From Nocardioides sp. T2.26MG-1 (GTDB lineage Bacteria > Actinomycetota > Actinomycetes > Propionibacteriales > Nocardioidaceae): 64,000 nucleotides of DNA. The translations under genes and the position numbers were made by a program. The notes under the pieces are model-generated. The model searched no databases and had not been told where the DNA came from. It saw only the letters and a list, made by a program, of their open reading frames with translations. Of this stretch, positions 27,391 to 37,093 are shown piece after piece (the stretch's first letter is position 1; every line of letters begins with the position of its first letter). The stretch is from NCBI RefSeq assembly GCF_950101795.1, contig NZ_CATNLZ010000012.1, positions 372,001 to 436,000 of the forward strand, written 5' to 3'.

Positions 27391-28038
27391 TCAGTCCCGG
27401 CGCCGCGGCTTGCGGCTCAGCGGCTTGCGCTGCACCGCGACACCGCCCCAGATCGCGACGCCGCGCACCCGCACGGTCGGCGAGGTCTCGTCGAGCTCGG
27501 CCGGCGTACGCCCGTCGGGGCCGGAGTAGCCGCCCATGATGCCGATGCCCTCCACCACCACGTGGGTGTGCGGGCCGACCGTGATCTGGGCGCCGCCCAT
27601 GAACGCGTTGACGGTGATCACGACCTCCTGCGCGGCGAAGCTCGCCTGCCGCAGGTCGAGGTCGGCGCCGCCCATGAACGCGGTGACGGTCAGGTGCCGG
27701 GGCACCACCCACGCACCGCGCCGGTCGAGCCCCGACATGATCGCCAGGTGGCGCTCGTGGTCGGGCCCGGGCACCACCACGGGCGGCCGCGGCGGCGTCA
27801 CGGGCGCCGGGTGGCCCGGCCGGTGCGCCGGCAGGTCCAGCGTGATCGGGACCAGGTCGGCGTAGGTGCGGGCGGCGTACGTCGCCTCCAGGCGCTGGTC
27901 GAGCTCGTCGAGGTCGATGCGTCCCTCGCCGGCGGCCTCGCGCAGGATCTCGGCCACCTGGTGCCGCTCGGCGTCGGAGATCCGCAGCGCCGAGGGGTCG
28001 TGGGGCCGGTCGGGGCGGGGCTCGAGCTGTCCCTCCAT
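27391..28038 (-). CDS. DUF1707 and LiaF-like domain protein
   Basis: A 215-residue protein from the ATG at 28038. Residues 15-70 are a DUF1707 domain: [55 protein letters not shown] proline-rich linker (about 70-88) leads to a C-terminal LiaF/DUF2154-like beta-helix with the repeats [28 protein letters not shown] and [13 protein letters not shown]. Actinobacteria have many such proteins, thought to act in cell-envelope stress sensing; a membrane segment is not seen here. It is convergent with the SugC-like gene, 6 bp away. Confidence 0.88.
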   Translation of the reverse strand: MEGQLEPRPDRPHDPSALRISDAERHQVAEILREAAGEGRIDLDELDQRLEATYAARTYADLVPITLDLPAHRPGHPAPVTPPRPPVVVPGPDHERHLAIMSGLDRRGAWVVPRHLTVTAFMGGADLDLRQASFAAQEVVITVNAFMGGAQITVGPHTHVVVEGIGIMGGYSGPDGRTPAELDETSPTVRVRGVAIWGGVAVQRKPLSRKPRRRD

Positions 28039-28075
28039 GCGGGCCAGCCTAGACCGAGGTCTACCCTGGTGGGTC

Positions 28076-29776
28076 GTGGCGCAAGATCCCGAGTTCCTGT
28101 ACTCCGACCTCCTCCCGATCGGCCCCGACGACACGCCGTACCGGCTCGTCACCGCCGAGGGCGTCTCCACCTTCGAGGCGAACGGCCAGACCTTCCTGCA
28201 GGTCTCTCCCGAGGCGATCCGACGCCTCACCGCCGAGGCGATGCACGACATCGCGCACTACCTGCGGCCCGCGCACCTCGCGCAGCTGCGCCGCATCATC
28301 GACGACCCCGAGGCCTCCGGCAACGACCGGTTCGTGGCGCTCGACCTCCTCAAGAACGTCAACATCTCCGCGGGCGGCGTGCTGCCGATGTGCCAGGACA
28401 CCGGCACCGCGATCGTGATGGGCAAGAAGTCCGAGGGCGTGCTCACCGGCAGCGACGACGGCGAGGCGATCTCGCAGGGTGTGTACGACGCCTACACCAA
28501 GCTCAACCTGAGGTACTCCCAGCTCGCGCCGCTCACGACGTACGAGGAGAGGAACACCGGCACCAACCTGCCGGCGCAGATCGAGATCTACTCCACGCCC
28601 ACCCACGGGACGCCGGAGTACAAGTTCCTGTTCATGGCCAAGGGCGGTGGGTCGGCGAACAAGTCGTTCCTGTTCCAGGAGACCAAGGCGGTCCTCAACC
28701 CGCAGCGGATGCTGAGCTTCCTCGACGAGAAGATCCGCTCGCTCGGCACGGCGGCCTGCCCGCCGTACCACCTGGCGATCGTGATCGGCGGGACGTCGGC
28801 GGAGTACGCGATGAAGACCGCCAAGTACGCCTCCGCGCACTACCTCGACAACCTGCCGACGTCGGGGTCGATGTCGGCGCACGGCTTCCGCGACCTCGAG
28901 CTGGAGCAGCAGGTCTTCGAGCTGACCCAGTCGTTCGGGATCGGCGCGCAGTTCGGTGGCAAGTACTTCTGCCACGACGTGCGCGTCGTGCGGCTGCCGC
29001 GGCACGGCGCCTCCTGCCCGGTCGCGATCGCGGTCTCGTGCTCGGCCGACCGCCAGGCGCTGGGCAAGATCACCCCCGAGGGCGTGTTCCTCGAGCAGCT
29101 CGAGACCGACCCCGCGCACTACATGCCCGACGCCGGCGTCGCGGAGGACATCTCCGGGGGCGAGGTCGTGAAGATCGACCTCAACCGGCCGATGGCCGAG
29201 GTGCTCGCCGAGCTGACGAAGTACCCCGTCAAGACCCGGCTCTCGCTGACCGGCCCGCTGGTGGTCGCCCGCGACATCGCGCACGCGAAGATCAAGGAGC
29301 GGCTCGACGCCGGCGAGGAGATGCCGGCGTACCTCCGCGACCACCCGGTCTACTACGCCGGGCCCGCGAAGACCCCGGTCGGCATGGCGTCCGGCTCGTT
29401 CGGCCCGACCACCGCCGGGCGGATGGACTCCTACGTCGAGCAGTTCCAGGCCGCCGGCGGCTCGATGGTGATGCTGGCCAAGGGCAACCGCTCCAAGGCC
29501 GTCACCGACGCGTGCGCCGCGCACGGCGGGTTCTACCTCGGCTCGATCGGCGGTCCGGCCGCACGCCTGGCGCAGGACTGCATCAAGAGCCAGGAGGTGC
29601 TGGAGTACCCCGAGCTCGGCATGGAGGCGGTCTGGAAGATCGAGGTCGAGGACTTCCCGGCGTTCATCGTGGTCGACGACAAGGGCAACGACTTCTTCAC
29701 CGACCCGGGCGGGACCGTCACGGTGCCGCTGAGCTCGGTCGGGCCCGCGGGCGTGCGGGTGCGCTCCGCGGAGTAG
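28076..29776 (+). CDS. Class I (iron-sulfur) fumarate hydratase
   Basis: A 566-residue fumarase of the FumA/FumB type, fused alpha and beta domains. The alpha part has [20 protein letters not shown] (first cluster cysteine), and [36 protein letters not shown] supplies a second cysteine, and [20 protein letters not shown] a third. The beta part begins near residue 380 and has [20 protein letters not shown] and [22 protein letters not shown]. It hydrates fumarate to malate and is oxygen-sensitive. The GTG at 28076 ([14 protein letters not shown]) is preceded by GGTGGG. A class II fumarase gene lies about 2 kb away at 31661. Confidence 0.95.
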   Translation: MAQDPEFLYSDLLPIGPDDTPYRLVTAEGVSTFEANGQTFLQVSPEAIRRLTAEAMHDIAHYLRPAHLAQLRRIIDDPEASGNDRFVALDLLKNVNISAGGVLPMCQDTGTAIVMGKKSEGVLTGSDDGEAISQGVYDAYTKLNLRYSQLAPLTTYEERNTGTNLPAQIEIYSTPTHGTPEYKFLFMAKGGGSANKSFLFQETKAVLNPQRMLSFLDEKIRSLGTAACPPYHLAIVIGGTSAEYAMKTAKYASAHYLDNLPTSGSMSAHGFRDLELEQQVFELTQSFGIGAQFGGKYFCHDVRVVRLPRHGASCPVAIAVSCSADRQALGKITPEGVFLEQLETDPAHYMPDAGVAEDISGGEVVKIDLNRPMAEVLAELTKYPVKTRLSLTGPLVVARDIAHAKIKERLDAGEEMPAYLRDHPVYYAGPAKTPVGMASGSFGPTTAGRMDSYVEQFQAAGGSMVMLAKGNRSKAVTDACAAHGGFYLGSIGGPAARLAQDCIKSQEVLEYPELGMEAVWKIEVEDFPAFIVVDDKGNDFFTDPGGTVTVPLSSVGPAGVRVRSAE

Positions 29777-29788
29777 GGCGGCGCGCCG

Positions 29789-29834
29789 GACGTCATACGG
29801 AGGGAGCAAGGGGACACACCGACCGTATGACGTC
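29789..29834. repeat. 46-bp repeat with GACGTCATACGG inverted ends, copy 1
   Basis: GACGTCATACGG (29789-29800) and CCGTATGACGTC (29823-29834) are perfect 12-bp inverted repeats around a 22-bp centre. A near-identical element (about 42 of 46 positions) lies at 30905-30950. The pair brackets the DUF559/AbiEi-like gene. It can also serve as a terminator for the fumarase gene. Confidence 0.75.
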
Positions 29835-29854
29835 GTCGCAGGCGGAAGCGGCTG

Positions 29855-30793
29855 TCAGGCGGCGACCGACCAGCCGCGAGCCCGGAGCGCCTGGGCGATC
29901 TGCTCGAAGAACCGCTCGGGTTGGAGCCTCAGCCCGAGCAACGGGAGCCGGAGGAAGGTGTCACCGGTGAGCACCATCGCGTTCTGCCGCAGGGCGTCGC
30001 CGACCACGTTCTCCGCCCACGTGTGGTGGATGCCGTCGATCTCGAGCACGAGTCCGAACTCTGGCCAGTAGAGGTCGAGGTAGTAGCGGTTGCGACCGTC
30101 TCGGCGCAGCACCTGCCGAGCCGGAGCCGGGAGACCACGACGACGTAGCTCGCGCACCACGTCGAACTCGCCGAGGGACCGGGCACCGTCGACCAGCTCG
30201 TTGACGATCTCGTGCAGGAGCAGCCGGCGCCGGTCGCGCCGCACCCGCAAGAGCGCCTCGCCGATCGCGGCGGCCGGGACGAGGCCCTGCTGCACGGTGA
30301 GGGTCAGCACGTACGTCGCCTCCCGGTCGGTGCGCGCCCACAGGGCGGCTCGCACCGCTGCCGTCGCCGGCTCGGTGCGCGGCACGCCGACGCGAATGAT
30401 CTCATCGGCTGCCCAGCGGCGGGTCTGGCGGATGTTGAACCGGCGGTTGCGCCGGATGCGGGCCCCACGCGGCACCGACACTCGGACCCGGTCGAGCTCG
30501 TAGCGCTCGAGCCCGGCCGCGACCAGCGCGGAGCCGCCGTCGAGGCAGGCTCGTGGCCCGCCCTGGAAGACCGCTGCCCAGCATTCGCCGGTGGGGCTGA
30601 TCGCGCCGTTGTGGAGCTTGACGGACTGGTCGCCGATCAGCTCCCACCGGCCGCCGCGCACCTGCCCACGGATCTCCCACCGGGTGATGCCCAGGGCGTA
30701 GAGCTGTGGCCGCGAGAGGACCTCACCCTGCTCGCTCGCGAGCTGACGCGCCGTGGCGAACCGGGCGTCGTCGTACGTGGGTCCTCTGGTCAT
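29855..30793 (-). CDS. AbiEi-like / DUF559 domain protein
   Basis: A 312-residue protein from the ATG at 30793 (MTRGPTYDDARFATARQLAS). The N-terminal part (ARQLASEQGEVLSRPQLYAL, GITRWEIRGQVRGGRWELI) is the winged helix of AbiEi-type proteins. The C-terminal 110 residues are a DUF559/Vsr-like endonuclease fold: LYWPEFGLVLEIDGIHHTWA then LTGDTFLRLPLLGLRLQPERFFEQ, with E-x-D and H at the place of the PD-(D/E)xK core. Such proteins are common and often multicopy in Nocardioidaceae; function is unproven. No AbiEii toxin lies beside it, so calling it an antitoxin would be unsafe. It sits between two copies of a 46-bp repeat. Confidence 0.8.
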   Translation of the reverse strand: MTRGPTYDDARFATARQLASEQGEVLSRPQLYALGITRWEIRGQVRGGRWELIGDQSVKLHNGAISPTGECWAAVFQGGPRACLDGGSALVAAGLERYELDRVRVSVPRGARIRRNRRFNIRQTRRWAADEIIRVGVPRTEPATAAVRAALWARTDREATYVLTLTVQQGLVPAAAIGEALLRVRRDRRRLLLHEIVNELVDGARSLGEFDVVRELRRRGLPAPARQVLRRDGRNRYYLDLYWPEFGLVLEIDGIHHTWAENVVGDALRQNAMVLTGDTFLRLPLLGLRLQPERFFEQIAQALRARGWSVAA

Positions 30794-30902
30794 GCACCCC
30801 ACCGTCGCGCCGCGGCGGGACCGACGGGCGCGATGGCCCCGTCACTGTGGAGATCGGTGTTCGGATCCGGCCGGTGGACGTTTCCGGGCCTGCCCCCTCC
30901 TC

Positions 30903-30952
30903 GGGACGTCATACGGAAGGAGCAGGCGGACACACTGACCGTATGACGTCCC
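30903..30952. repeat. 46-bp repeat with GACGTCATACGG inverted ends, copy 2
   Basis: GGGACGTCATACGG (30903-30916) and CCGTATGACGTCCC (30939-30952) are perfect 14-bp inverted repeats. The core 30905-30950 matches 29789-29834 with about four changes, all in the centre. It lies 28 bp before the ATG of the spermidine-synthase-like gene. Confidence 0.75.
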
Positions 30953-30980
30953 GGAACAGCGGTCCGCCAGACTGGCCGCC

Positions 30981-31664
30981 ATGGAGTACGTCGAGATCGC
31001 GCGCGCCGAGACCGAGCGCGGCGAGCTGGTGCTGCGGGAGCGTCGCGAGGAGCACGCGCCGACCGCGCTCGAGCTGCGCGCCAACGGCGTGTTCGTGATG
31101 GACACCCTCGAGGTCGGCAGCGAGCAGGCGCTGGCCGAGTCGGCGCTGGCGCAGGTGGAGCACCCGCGGGCCGTGATCGTCGGGGGGCTGGGCCTCGGGT
31201 TCACCATGCACGCCGTGCTGGCCGACCCGCGGGTGGAGAAGGTCGCGGTCGTCGAGATCGAGCAGGCGCTGGTCGACTGGATGCGCGCCGGGACCATCCC
31301 GCACGGGCCGGCGCTGCTCGCGGACGAGCGGGTCACCGTGGTCGTCGCGGACATCGCCGTGGCGCTCACCGAAGCGCGGCCCGCGTCGTACGACCTGCTG
31401 CTGCTCGACGTGGACAACGGCCCCGGGTACCTGGTCCACGACGTCAACGCCGCGCTGTACGAGACGCCGTTCCTCGAGGCGGCCAGACGGGCGCTACGGC
31501 CCGGAGGCGCGCTCGCGGTCTGGTCGGCCGCCGACGCGCCGGAGCTCGCCGAGACGATGCGGTCGGTGTTCGGCAACGCGACCGGCTACGGGCACGACGT
31601 GCGCCTGCAGGACCGGGACGAGACGTACTGGCTGTTCGTCTCGCGGGTACCGTCCGAGGCATGA
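30981..31664 (+). CDS. Spermidine synthase-like methyltransferase-fold protein
   Basis: A 227-residue Rossmann-fold protein of the spermine/spermidine synthase-like group. It has [40 protein letters not shown] (nucleotide-binding loop GGLGLG), [40 protein letters not shown] and [14 protein letters not shown]. In true synthases the last motif is D-x-x-D-P; here LDVDNGPG is found, so polyamine synthesis is uncertain. It ends 4 bp into the fumC start (ATGA), so the two are cotranscribed. A promoter, if any, lies in the 187 bp upstream that contains the second 46-bp repeat. Confidence 0.85.
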   Translation: MEYVEIARAETERGELVLRERREEHAPTALELRANGVFVMDTLEVGSEQALAESALAQVEHPRAVIVGGLGLGFTMHAVLADPRVEKVAVVEIEQALVDWMRAGTIPHGPALLADERVTVVVADIAVALTEARPASYDLLLLDVDNGPGYLVHDVNAALYETPFLEAARRALRPGGALAVWSAADAPELAETMRSVFGNATGYGHDVRLQDRDETYWLFVSRVPSEA

Positions 31665-33052
31665 GCGACCAGGCAGAGTTCCGGATCGAGCACGACAGCA
31701 TGGGCGAGGTCCGCGTGCCCGCGGACGCCCTGTGGCGGGCCCAGACCCAGCGCGCCGTGGAGAACTTCCCGATCAGCGGCACCCCGATCGAGCCCGCCCT
31801 GATCCACGCCATCGGCCGGGTGAAGGCCGCCGCGGCGACGGTCAACGCCGAGCTCGGCGTGCTCGACGAGGAGCGGTCGCGGGCGATCGTGGCGGCGGCG
31901 ACCGCGGTCGCCGAGGGCGAGTACGACGCGGAGTTCCCCATCGACGTGTTCCAGACCGGGTCGGGCACCAGCTCCAACATGAACGCCAACGAGGTGATCG
32001 CCACGGTCGCCCAGCGCGCCGGCACCGACGTGCACCCCAACGACCACGTGAACGCCAGCCAGTCGAGCAACGACACGTTCCCGACCGCGATCCACGTCGC
32101 GGCGACGCTGGCGGTGACCCGCGACCTGCTGCCCGCCCTCGACGCGCTCGCCTCGAGCCTGGAGCGCAAGGCCTCGGAGTTCGCGGGCCTGGTGAAGTCC
32201 GGCCGCACCCACCTCATGGACGCCACCCCGGTGATGCTCGGGCAGGAGTTCGGCGGCTACGCCGCGACCGTGCGGTACGCCGCGGAGCGGCTCGAGTCGG
32301 TGCTCCCCCGGGTGCGTGAGCTGCCGCTGGGCGGCACCGCGGTCGGCACCGGCATCAACACCCCGCCGGGCTTCGCCGCCCGCGTGATCGCCGTCCTCGG
32401 CGAGACGGCGGGCGAGCCGTTCACCGAGGCCCGCAACCACTTCGAGGCGCAGGGCACCCGTGACTCGCTGGTCGAGCTCAGCGGCGTGCTGCGCACGGTC
32501 GCGGTCGGGCTCACCAAGATCTGCAACGACCTGCGCTGGATGTCGTCGGGGCCGACCACCGGGCTCGCCGAGATCCACCTGCCCGACCTGCAACCGGGGT
32601 CGAGCATCATGCCCGGCAAGGTCAACCCGGTGCTGCCCGAGGCCACGCTGATGGTGTGCTTCCAGGTGGTCGGCAACGACGCCGCCGTCGCCGCTGCGGG
32701 GGCGAGCGGCAGCTTCGAGCTCAACGTCGCGATGCCGGTGATCGCCCGCAACGTGCTGGAGTCAGCGCGGCTGCTGGCCGCATCGTCGCGGGTGTTGGCC
32801 GAGCGCTGCGTCGACGGGATCACCGCGAACGCCGACCGGATGCGGCAGTACGCCGAGTCCTCGCCGTCGGTGGTCACGCCGTTGAACAAGTACGTCGGCT
32901 ACGAGGCCGCCGCGAAGATCGCCAAGCGGGCGCTGGCCGAGGGCGCGACGATCCGCGAGACCGTGGTCGCGATGGGGTACGTCGAGCGCGGCGAGCTCAC
33001 CGAGGCTCAGCTCGACGAGGCCCTCGACGTCGAGTCGATGACGCACCCGTGA
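31661..33052 (+). CDS. fumC: Class II fumarate hydratase
   Basis: A 463-residue fumarase of the aspartase/fumarase superfamily; it is oxygen-stable and uses no iron. Motifs: [77 protein letters not shown] (proton transfer His), and the mobile loop signature [16 protein letters not shown] with catalytic Ser. The active-site residues are intact. It overlaps the upstream gene by ATGA and the downstream DUF305 gene by GTGA. The genome also has a class I enzyme at 28076. Confidence 0.97.
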   Translation: MSDQAEFRIEHDSMGEVRVPADALWRAQTQRAVENFPISGTPIEPALIHAIGRVKAAAATVNAELGVLDEERSRAIVAAATAVAEGEYDAEFPIDVFQTGSGTSSNMNANEVIATVAQRAGTDVHPNDHVNASQSSNDTFPTAIHVAATLAVTRDLLPALDALASSLERKASEFAGLVKSGRTHLMDATPVMLGQEFGGYAATVRYAAERLESVLPRVRELPLGGTAVGTGINTPPGFAARVIAVLGETAGEPFTEARNHFEAQGTRDSLVELSGVLRTVAVGLTKICNDLRWMSSGPTTGLAEIHLPDLQPGSSIMPGKVNPVLPEATLMVCFQVVGNDAAVAAAGASGSFELNVAMPVIARNVLESARLLAASSRVLAERCVDGITANADRMRQYAESSPSVVTPLNKYVGYEAAAKIAKRALAEGATIRETVVAMGYVERGELTEAQLDEALDVESMTHP

Positions 33053-33621
33053 GCCGCGTCGTACGGATCGTCGGTGCTCTGGCCGTCGGGCTCTCGGTGG
33101 GCGTGGCCGGGTCGGGGTGCGGCGGCGACGAGCCTGCCGGCGGGTCGTCCGCGCAGGCCTCGGCCACGGAGCACAACGACGCGGACGTGGCGTTCGCGAC
33201 CGAGATGATCCAGCACCACGCCCTGGCGCTCTCGATGGTGGACCTGACGCTGGGCCGGCCGCTGGACCCGGAGGTGGAGCGGCTCGCGGAGGACATCCGC
33301 GCGGCGCAGACGCCGGAGATCGAGACCATGAGCGACTGGCTCACCGGGTGGGGCGCCGAGGTGCCCGAGACCGTCCGCGACCACCTGCACGCCGACCACG
33401 GGTCCGGTGACGCCGACCTGCAGGCGCTCGAGGGCGCCTCGGACGCCGAGTTCCAGGCGAGGTGGCTGGAGATGATGGTGGAGCACCACGAGGGGGCGGT
33501 CGAGATGGCGAAGGCCGAGCAGGCCGACGGCCGCTACGCGGCGGCCGTGAAGCTCGCGGGGAGCATCATCGACGCCCAGGGGGCCGAGATCGAGGCGATG
33601 GAGCAGCTCCTCGGTCGGTGA
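33049..33621 (+). CDS. DUF305 domain lipoprotein
   Basis: A 190-residue protein with an N-terminal signal segment ([20 protein letters not shown]) and a probable lipid-attachment Cys at residue 24. The DUF305 domain has two His-rich halves: [20 protein letters not shown] and [20 protein letters not shown], with [14 protein letters not shown] between. The EMIQHH and MMVEHH motifs suggest metal binding, and related proteins are linked to copper handling. It starts at the GTG in the GTGA overlap with fumC. Confidence 0.9.
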   Translation: MSRVVRIVGALAVGLSVGVAGSGCGGDEPAGGSSAQASATEHNDADVAFATEMIQHHALALSMVDLTLGRPLDPEVERLAEDIRAAQTPEIETMSDWLTGWGAEVPETVRDHLHADHGSGDADLQALEGASDAEFQARWLEMMVEHHEGAVEMAKAEQADGRYAAAVKLAGSIIDAQGAEIEAMEQLLGR

Positions 33622-33642
33622 GGAGCGCCGGCCAGTGCCCGG

Positions 33643-34311
33643 TCAGTACCAGCCGTGGGACTCCGAGTGGGCCCAGGCGCCGCACGGGCTGCCGTACCGG
33701 TCCTGGATGTAGCCCAGGCCCCAGGTGATCTGGGTGACGGGGTTGGTGGCCCAGTCGGAGCCGACCGAGGCCATCTTGGAGCCGGGCAGCGCCTGCGGGA
33801 TGCCGTGGGCACCCGACGACGGGTTGTGGGCGCTGGGGCTCCAGCCGCTCTCGCGGGTCCACAGCGAGTCGAGGCACCCGAACTGGTCGGCGGAGAAGCC
33901 GAACTGCGGCATCAGGGCCTGGGCGATCTCGCGCGGGTCGCCGTCGGCGACGTCGACCGTGCGGGTCACCGCCGGGCCGTCGTCGACCGAGAGCGCGGCC
34001 TCCTTGGCGGGGTCGGCGGCGTCGCGGCGGTCCGCCGAGGTGCGCGACACCGAGCCACGGGACACGATCGGGTCGCGGTCGACCACCTGGCCGCCGGAGG
34101 TCGTGCCGGTCACCGCGGTGCCGAGGTCCTCGGCGGCCACGCTGACGCTTGCAGGCGAGCTGAGCACGCCGCCCGAGACGGCGACTCCGGTCGCCGCGAC
34201 GGCGACCGAGGACATCACCACGGTGTTGCGCAGGACCTTGCGGGGCGCTGCGGTGAGGGTCGGCTCGGGGACATGCCGGTGCCTCGGTTCGTACTTCGTG
34301 CGTTTCGACAA
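33643..34311 (-). CDS. Transglycosylase SLT-like cell-wall hydrolase
   Basis: A 222-residue exported protein. A basic N-terminus and a hydrophobic segment (TVVMSSVAVAATGVAVSGGV) form a signal or anchor. After a variable linker, residues 128-222 match small actinobacterial lytic transglycosylases: FGCLDSLWTRESGWSPSAHN (catalytic Glu), SSGAHGIPQALPGSKMASVG, WATNPVTQITWGLGYIQDRY, and the end GAWAHSESHGWY. It cuts glycan strands of peptidoglycan. A TTG at 34311 is the apparent start, which is unusual; no better in-frame start is evident upstream. The 225-bp leader holds two tandem GTCACAG repeats that resemble MtrA boxes. Confidence 0.87.
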   Translation of the reverse strand: MSKRTKYEPRHRHVPEPTLTAAPRKVLRNTVVMSSVAVAATGVAVSGGVLSSPASVSVAAEDLGTAVTGTTSGGQVVDRDPIVSRGSVSRTSADRRDAADPAKEAALSVDDGPAVTRTVDVADGDPREIAQALMPQFGFSADQFGCLDSLWTRESGWSPSAHNPSSGAHGIPQALPGSKMASVGSDWATNPVTQITWGLGYIQDRYGSPCGAWAHSESHGWY

Positions 34312-34486
34312 GGGCTCGGTATCGGGGTAGACGACGGTGGGACTTCCCGGCGACCAACGACTCCCGAGGTCGGTAGGTCACGAAAAGATCACGGGCCACC
34401 CTGCCTGACGTCGGAGGTGGTTGCAAACCGAACGGCCGAGATTGTGAGCAACGACTGCCGGACCCGGGACCTAGGTCACCTCAGGA

Positions 34487-34504
34487 GTCACAGCAGTCAC
34501 AGTG
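34487..34504. promoter_or_regulatory. Tandem GTCACAG repeats (MtrA-box-like)
   Basis: GTCACAGCA (34487-34495) is followed directly by GTCACAGTG (34496-34504). From memory, direct GTCACAgcg-like repeats are the recognition motif of the actinobacterial response regulator MtrA, which controls cell-wall hydrolase genes. The site is 176 bp upstream of the transglycosylase start. Confidence 0.4.
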
Positions 34505-34536
34505 GTGTGGCCGGACAGCCGAACCCCGCAAGCGCC

Positions 34537-35907
34537 TCAGAGCGTGACGTTCTCCAGCATCTCGGTGACCAGGGCGGCGATCGGGGACCGCTCGGAGCGG
34601 GTCAGGGTGACGTGGGCGAACAGCGGGTGGCCCTTGAGCTTCTCCACCACCGCCACGACGCCGTCGTGGCGGCCGACGCGCAGGTTGTCGCGCTGGGCCA
34701 CGTCGTGGGTGAGCACGACCTTGGAGTTGGCGCCGATGCGCGAGAGCACGGTGAGCAGCACGTTGCGCTCCAGCGACTGGGCCTCGTCGACGATTACGAA
34801 CGAGTCGTGCAGCGACCGGCCGCGGATGTGCGTCAGCGGCATCACCTCGAGCATGCCCCGGTCGAGGACCTCCTCGATGACCTCGCGGGAGGTGATCGCG
34901 CCCAGCGTGTCGAAGACCGCCTGCGCCCAGGGCGACATCTTCTCCGACTCCGAGCCGGGCAGGTAGCCGAGCTCCTGGCCGCCGACCGCGAACAGCGGGC
35001 GGAACACCACGACCTTCTTGTGCTGGCGGCGCTCCATCACCGCCTCGAGCCCGGCGCACAGCGCCATCGCGGACTTGCCGGTGCCGGCGCGGCCGCCCAG
35101 CGAGACGATGCCCACGTCGGGGTCGAGCAGCATCTCCAGAGCGATCCGCTGCTCGGCGGAGCGGCCGTGGATGCCGAACGCCTCGCGGTCGCCGCGCACC
35201 AGGTGCACCTGCTTGTCGGGGCCGACCCGGCCCAGCGCGGTGCCGCGGTCGGAGAGCAGCACCAGGCCCTGGTGGCAGGGCAGGTCGCGGGCGGCCTCGA
35301 GGTCGAGTACGCCGTCGTCGTACAGCTCGTCGAGCTCGGCGGCGCCGACCTCGAGCTCGGCCATGCCGGAGTAGCCGGAGTCGGAGTCGCTGATCGCCTC
35401 GGCGCGGTACTCCTCGGCGTCCAGGCCGACCGCGGACGCCTTGATCCGCAGCGGCAGGTCCTTGGAGACCAGCGTGACGTCGTGCCCCTCGTTGGCGAGG
35501 TTGCGGGCGACGGCGAGGATCCGGGTGTCGTTGTCGCCGAGCCGGAAGCCCGAGGGCAGCGAGTCGGCGTCGGTGTGGTTGAGCTCGACCCGGATCGTGC
35601 CGCCCTCGTCGCCGACCGGGACCGGCTCGTCGAGGCGGCCGTGGGTGATCCGGAGGTCGTCGAGCATCCGCAGCGCGCTGCGCGCGAAGAAGCCCAGCTC
35701 GGGGTGGTGCCGCTTGCCCTCCAGCTCGGTGATCACGACGACCGGGAGCACCACCTCGTGCTCGGCGAACCGGTGCAGCGCGCCCGGGTCGGCGAGCAGC
35801 ACGCTGGTGTCGAGCACGTAGGTGCGCACCGTCGGTGCGGCGGTGGAGCGAGCCCGCGTGGTGGAGGCGGGGCGAGGCGACTTCTGCGACTTCGGAGGCT
35901 GCGGCAC
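34537..35907 (-). CDS. PIN-PhoH family protein
   Basis: A 456-residue protein from the GTG at 35907, preceded by GAAGGGG. The N-terminal PIN domain covers about residues 20-160 ([77 protein letters not shown]). The PhoH ATPase domain follows from about 225: [20 protein letters not shown], Walker [16 protein letters not shown], Walker B-like [16 protein letters not shown], and [15 protein letters not shown]. This is the PhoH2 layout, an RNA helicase plus nuclease. The phoAT-type antitoxin seen upstream in some mycobacteria is not seen here. It is transcribed away from uppS. Confidence 0.92.
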   Translation of the reverse strand: MPQPPKSQKSPRPASTTRARSTAAPTVRTYVLDTSVLLADPGALHRFAEHEVVLPVVVITELEGKRHHPELGFFARSALRMLDDLRITHGRLDEPVPVGDEGGTIRVELNHTDADSLPSGFRLGDNDTRILAVARNLANEGHDVTLVSKDLPLRIKASAVGLDAEEYRAEAISDSDSGYSGMAELEVGAAELDELYDDGVLDLEAARDLPCHQGLVLLSDRGTALGRVGPDKQVHLVRGDREAFGIHGRSAEQRIALEMLLDPDVGIVSLGGRAGTGKSAMALCAGLEAVMERRQHKKVVVFRPLFAVGGQELGYLPGSESEKMSPWAQAVFDTLGAITSREVIEEVLDRGMLEVMPLTHIRGRSLHDSFVIVDEAQSLERNVLLTVLSRIGANSKVVLTHDVAQRDNLRVGRHDGVVAVVEKLKGHPLFAHVTLTRSERSPIAALVTEMLENVTL

Positions 35908-36169
35908 GGTAACCCCTTCGCAGGCCGGCGCGCGCACTCGACGCCCCGGCCGTGGATCAAGCAGACGGACCGGAACGAGCCCGAGCGCCGGAGTGCCGGC
36001 TCCCGGTCGCACGGCAACGCTGCCGCCGTGCTGTGCAGTCGTGATGTCTCACGAACGGGCCTCCCGATACAGCAGGCTTCCCCACCCGCCGTTACGGCGA
36101 AAGTACGCCGCGGTCCGGGTGTTTTCGGGCGACACGCCCGGGCGCGCGGGTGAACGTCATGTGTCCGTA

Positions 36170-36186
36170 ACCCGCCCCCGGCGGGT
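36170..36186. terminator. Short GC hairpin after the prenyl transferase gene
   Basis: ACCCGCC (36170-36176) pairs with GGCGGGT (36180-36186) with a 3-base loop, 15 bp past the end of the minus-strand gene that stops at 36202. The 294 bp from here to phoH (35908-36201) contain no gene; I see no riboswitch or clear promoter in it. Confidence 0.5.
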
Positions 36187-36201
36187 GTGACGGGACCGCT
36201 C

Positions 36202-36978
36202 TCAGGAGCCGAACCGCCGCTCGCGCAGCGTGTAGGCACGCAGCGCGCGCAGGAAGTCCACGCGACGGAAGTCGGGCCAGTAGGCCTCGCAGAAGTAGAA
36301 CTCCGACTTCGCGCTCTGCCACAGCAGGAAGCCCCCGAGCCGCTGCTCCCCCGACGTGCGGATCACCAGGTCGGGGTCGGGCTGGCCCTTGGTGTACAGG
36401 TGCTCGGCGATCGACTCCGTGTCGATCCCGGCCGCGAGCTCCTCCACCGAGGTGCCCCTCTCGGCCGCCTCGAGGAGCAGGGAGCGTACGGCGTCCGCGA
36501 TCTCGCGCCGCCCGCCGTACCCGACCGCGACGTTGACCAGCATCCCCTCGACGTCGCGGGTGGCCTCCTCGGCGGCCTTGAGCCGCTGCGCCACCGAGGC
36601 CGGCAGCAGGTCGAGCGCGCCCACAGGGTGCAGCCGCCAGCGCCGCTGGACGGCCAGCGAGTCCACGGCGTCGGCGATGATGTCGAGCAGCGGCCCCAGC
36701 TCGCGCTCGGGCCGGTTGAGGTTGTCGGTCGAGAGCAGCCACAGGGTGACGACCTCGGTGCCGACCTCGTCGCACCAGCCCAGCAGCGGCTCGATGTTCG
36801 CCGCCCCCGCCTCGTGGCCGTCCGCGGTGTCGCGCCCGACCGCCCGCGCCCAGCGCCGGTTGCCGTCGAGCATCACGCCGATGTGCTTGGGCAGGTTCTC
36901 CGCCGGCATCCGGCGCAGCATGCGTGCCTCGTACGCCGGGTAGAGCACCCGTCGGAGGCCGCGCTTCCAGTCCGCCAC
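36202..36978 (-). CDS. uppS: Short-chain Z-isoprenyl diphosphate synthase
   Basis: A 258-residue cis-prenyltransferase. Motifs: PKHIGVMLDGNRRWARAVGR (catalytic Asp), WLLSTDNLNRPERELGPLLD, VNVAVGYGGRREIADAVRSL, and PDLVIRTSGEQRLGGFLLWQ, SAKSEFYFCEAYWPDFRRVD. The neighbour relation to a hemolysin III gene on the other strand is the same as in mycobacteria (Rv1086 next to Rv1085c), where the enzyme makes Z,E-farnesyl diphosphate. So this member probably makes the short primer rather than the full undecaprenyl carrier, but the chain length cannot be read from sequence. Confidence 0.94.
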   Translation of the reverse strand: MADWKRGLRRVLYPAYEARMLRRMPAENLPKHIGVMLDGNRRWARAVGRDTADGHEAGAANIEPLLGWCDEVGTEVVTLWLLSTDNLNRPERELGPLLDIIADAVDSLAVQRRWRLHPVGALDLLPASVAQRLKAAEEATRDVEGMLVNVAVGYGGRREIADAVRSLLLEAAERGTSVEELAAGIDTESIAEHLYTKGQPDPDLVIRTSGEQRLGGFLLWQSAKSEFYFCEAYWPDFRRVDFLRALRAYTLRERRFGS

Positions 36979-37093
36979 GACTGCGATGCTACCGGCGGGC
37001 TCGGCTGCTCGCCGGTGTCCGCGCGGACGTGACGTTCACCGCGCTACCGCTCCAGGAAGCGTCGATCGGCGTACCGCGGGGTAGGTTCGGAGC

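Noticed and set aside
29855..30793. Complete AbiEi-AbiEii toxin-antitoxin system
   Set aside because: No AbiEii-type nucleotidyltransferase gene is adjacent; the C-terminal DUF559-like fold suggests a different role.
34312..34536. Cyclic-di-AMP (ydaO-type) riboswitch in the transglycosylase leader
   Set aside because: Such elements often precede actinobacterial cell-wall hydrolase genes, but the conserved purine-rich core motifs of the class are not visible here.
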